From positions 375,001 to 439,000 of the forward strand of contig NZ_JAIWOT010000001.1 in NCBI RefSeq assembly GCF_021295335.1: 64,000 bases of DNA, written 5' to 3'. The notes under the pieces are model-generated. The model did not search any database, was not told the DNA's origin, and saw only the letters and a list, made by a program, of their open reading frames with translations. Origin of the DNA: Komagataeibacter sp. FNDCF1 (GTDB taxonomy: Bacteria; Pseudomonadota; Alphaproteobacteria; Acetobacterales; Acetobacteraceae). The translations under genes were made by a program, and so were the position numbers. Below are positions 63,303 to 64,000 of this stretch, one piece after another. Numbering within the stretch: position 1 is the first letter of the stretch; every line of letters begins with the position of its first letter.

Positions 63303-64000
63303 TCAGATACTCAGGAGATAGAACAGGCCCGCGGCAAGGGTAATGGTAACCGGCAGGGTGCAGATCCATGCCAGGGCAATCTTGACCAGCATGCCCCGGT
63401 TGATGCCGGAACCGGAGCCCAGCATGGTTCCAGCAATGCCTGCGGTAATGATGTGCGTCGTGCTGACGGGCAGTCCGGTATAGCCGGCGGTGGCAATCAG
63501 GCCCGCGCCCACCAGTTCAGCCGATGCGCCCTGTGCGGGGGTGAGGTGGGTATTGCCAATCTTCTCGCCCAGCGTATGGACGATCCGCTTGTAGCCAATC
63601 ATGGTGCCGATCCCCAGGCACAGCGCGCTCAGCAGGCGTACCCACCATGGGGCATATTCCACCACGGGGCGGATCTGGTTGCTCAGGGTTTTGGCGGTCG
63701 CCCGGTCATGGGCCGAAGCGTCAGTGTTGGCGGCCACGGCCTTGAGACCCGCCACGACTTCATAGATGTCGGCACGCAGTGCGGAGGCGACAACCGTATC
63801 CGGGCTGGTTTGGGTCAGGCGGTTGACGGAGGCAATGGCTTCATCGCGCAGGCCGTCGTGATCATATTGGGTAATCAGCGGGGCGGCGATGGTCGCGTTC
63901 TGTGCGATATGGGTGATCTGGCCCGCGCTGTCAGGCGCCAGTGCAAACGTGGCGGGCAGGACACCGATGATGGTCAGCATGATCAGGCCAATGCTTTTCT
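63303..64000 (-). CDS. pit: PitA-like phosphate transporter (5' partial)
   Basis: The frame is open to the window end (KSIGLIMLTIIG upstream of ATG 63980), so the N-terminal part is missing. Visible: LSALCLGIGTMIGYKRIVHT, then GASAELVGAGLIATAGYTGL and PVSTTHIITAGIAGTMLGSG, the PHO4/Pit signature, and a final LFYLLSI. It imports phosphate by proton symport; placed near ppk2 it fits phosphate storage. Confidence 0.88.
   Translation of the reverse strand, partial: KSIGLIMLTIIGVLPATFALAPDSAGQITHIAQNATIAAPLITQYDHDGLRDEAIASVNRLTQTSPDTVVASALRADIYEVVAGLKAVAANTDASAHDRATAKTLSNQIRPVVEYAPWWVRLLSALCLGIGTMIGYKRIVHTLGEKIGNTHLTPAQGASAELVGAGLIATAGYTGLPVSTTHIITAGIAGTMLGSGSGINRGMLVKIALAWICTLPVTITLAAGLFYLLSI

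Overview
The window looks like a chromosome segment of an acetic acid bacterium (Acetobacteraceae, most like Komagataeibacter/Gluconacetobacter). This rests on GC-rich coding, an OprB porin, a complete glycerol operon joined to FBPase and aldolase, IS elements of types common in that group, and alpha-proteobacterial style regulators. No species can be fixed from the sequence alone.

Bases 1 to about 28,100 are most of a prophage of a contractile-tailed (myovirus-like) phage. It reads rightwards: a truncated GT61 glycosyltransferase, head genes (DUF2213 protease/scaffold, cement protein, capsid), neck genes, DUF3383 sheath, DUF3277 tube, tail chaperone with a -1 frameshift extension, tape measure with lysozyme domain, and a compact baseplate (Dit-like, plug, hub, Gp138 spike, gp25, gpJ, gpI) and fibre. 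A foreign cassette (10,936-14,895) with HigBA, a secreted protein, a ribbon-helix-helix repressor and a Rha/KilAC antirepressor interrupts the baseplate genes. After the fibre come lysis genes, a second glycosyltransferase, small membrane proteins, an Arc/Arc repressor pair with an operator array, a second antirepressor and a few exported proteins. Terminase, portal and integrase are not in the window, and no att site could be recognised.

The most notable observation is that both antirepressor genes, which have unrelated heads, are followed in the -1 frame by the same conserved domain. That domain has no usable start codon in either copy. Both overlaps contain the in-frame heptamer C CCT TTC, with a Shine-Dalgarno-like GAGG/AGGGAGGG 10-11 nt upstream. 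This is the layout of a dnaX-type programmed -1 frameshift and predicts two-form antirepressors.

From 28,100 on the sequence is ordinary chromosome with some decay. It holds nrdB with a structured, terminator-ended leader; a TonB-receptor fragment; an OprB porin; an orphan histidine kinase; LysR/malic enzyme; a FUSC exporter; LysR; the D-alanine catabolic set dadA-alr with divergent lrp; and the glycerol regulon glpF < > glpD-glpK-glpX-fba-glpR with two palindromic GlpR operators. Then follow an SDR, a type II NADH dehydrogenase, a ruined sulfate-binding-protein gene, an alginate-export type porin, TetR, Fur, bacterioferritin with a Fur box, an AEC permease, two abutting insertion sequences (IS1182-like and IS5-like), ppk2 and a partial phosphate transporter. 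The glp cluster carries glycerol to fructose 6-phosphate through G3P dehydrogenase, aldolase and FBPase under its own GlpR.
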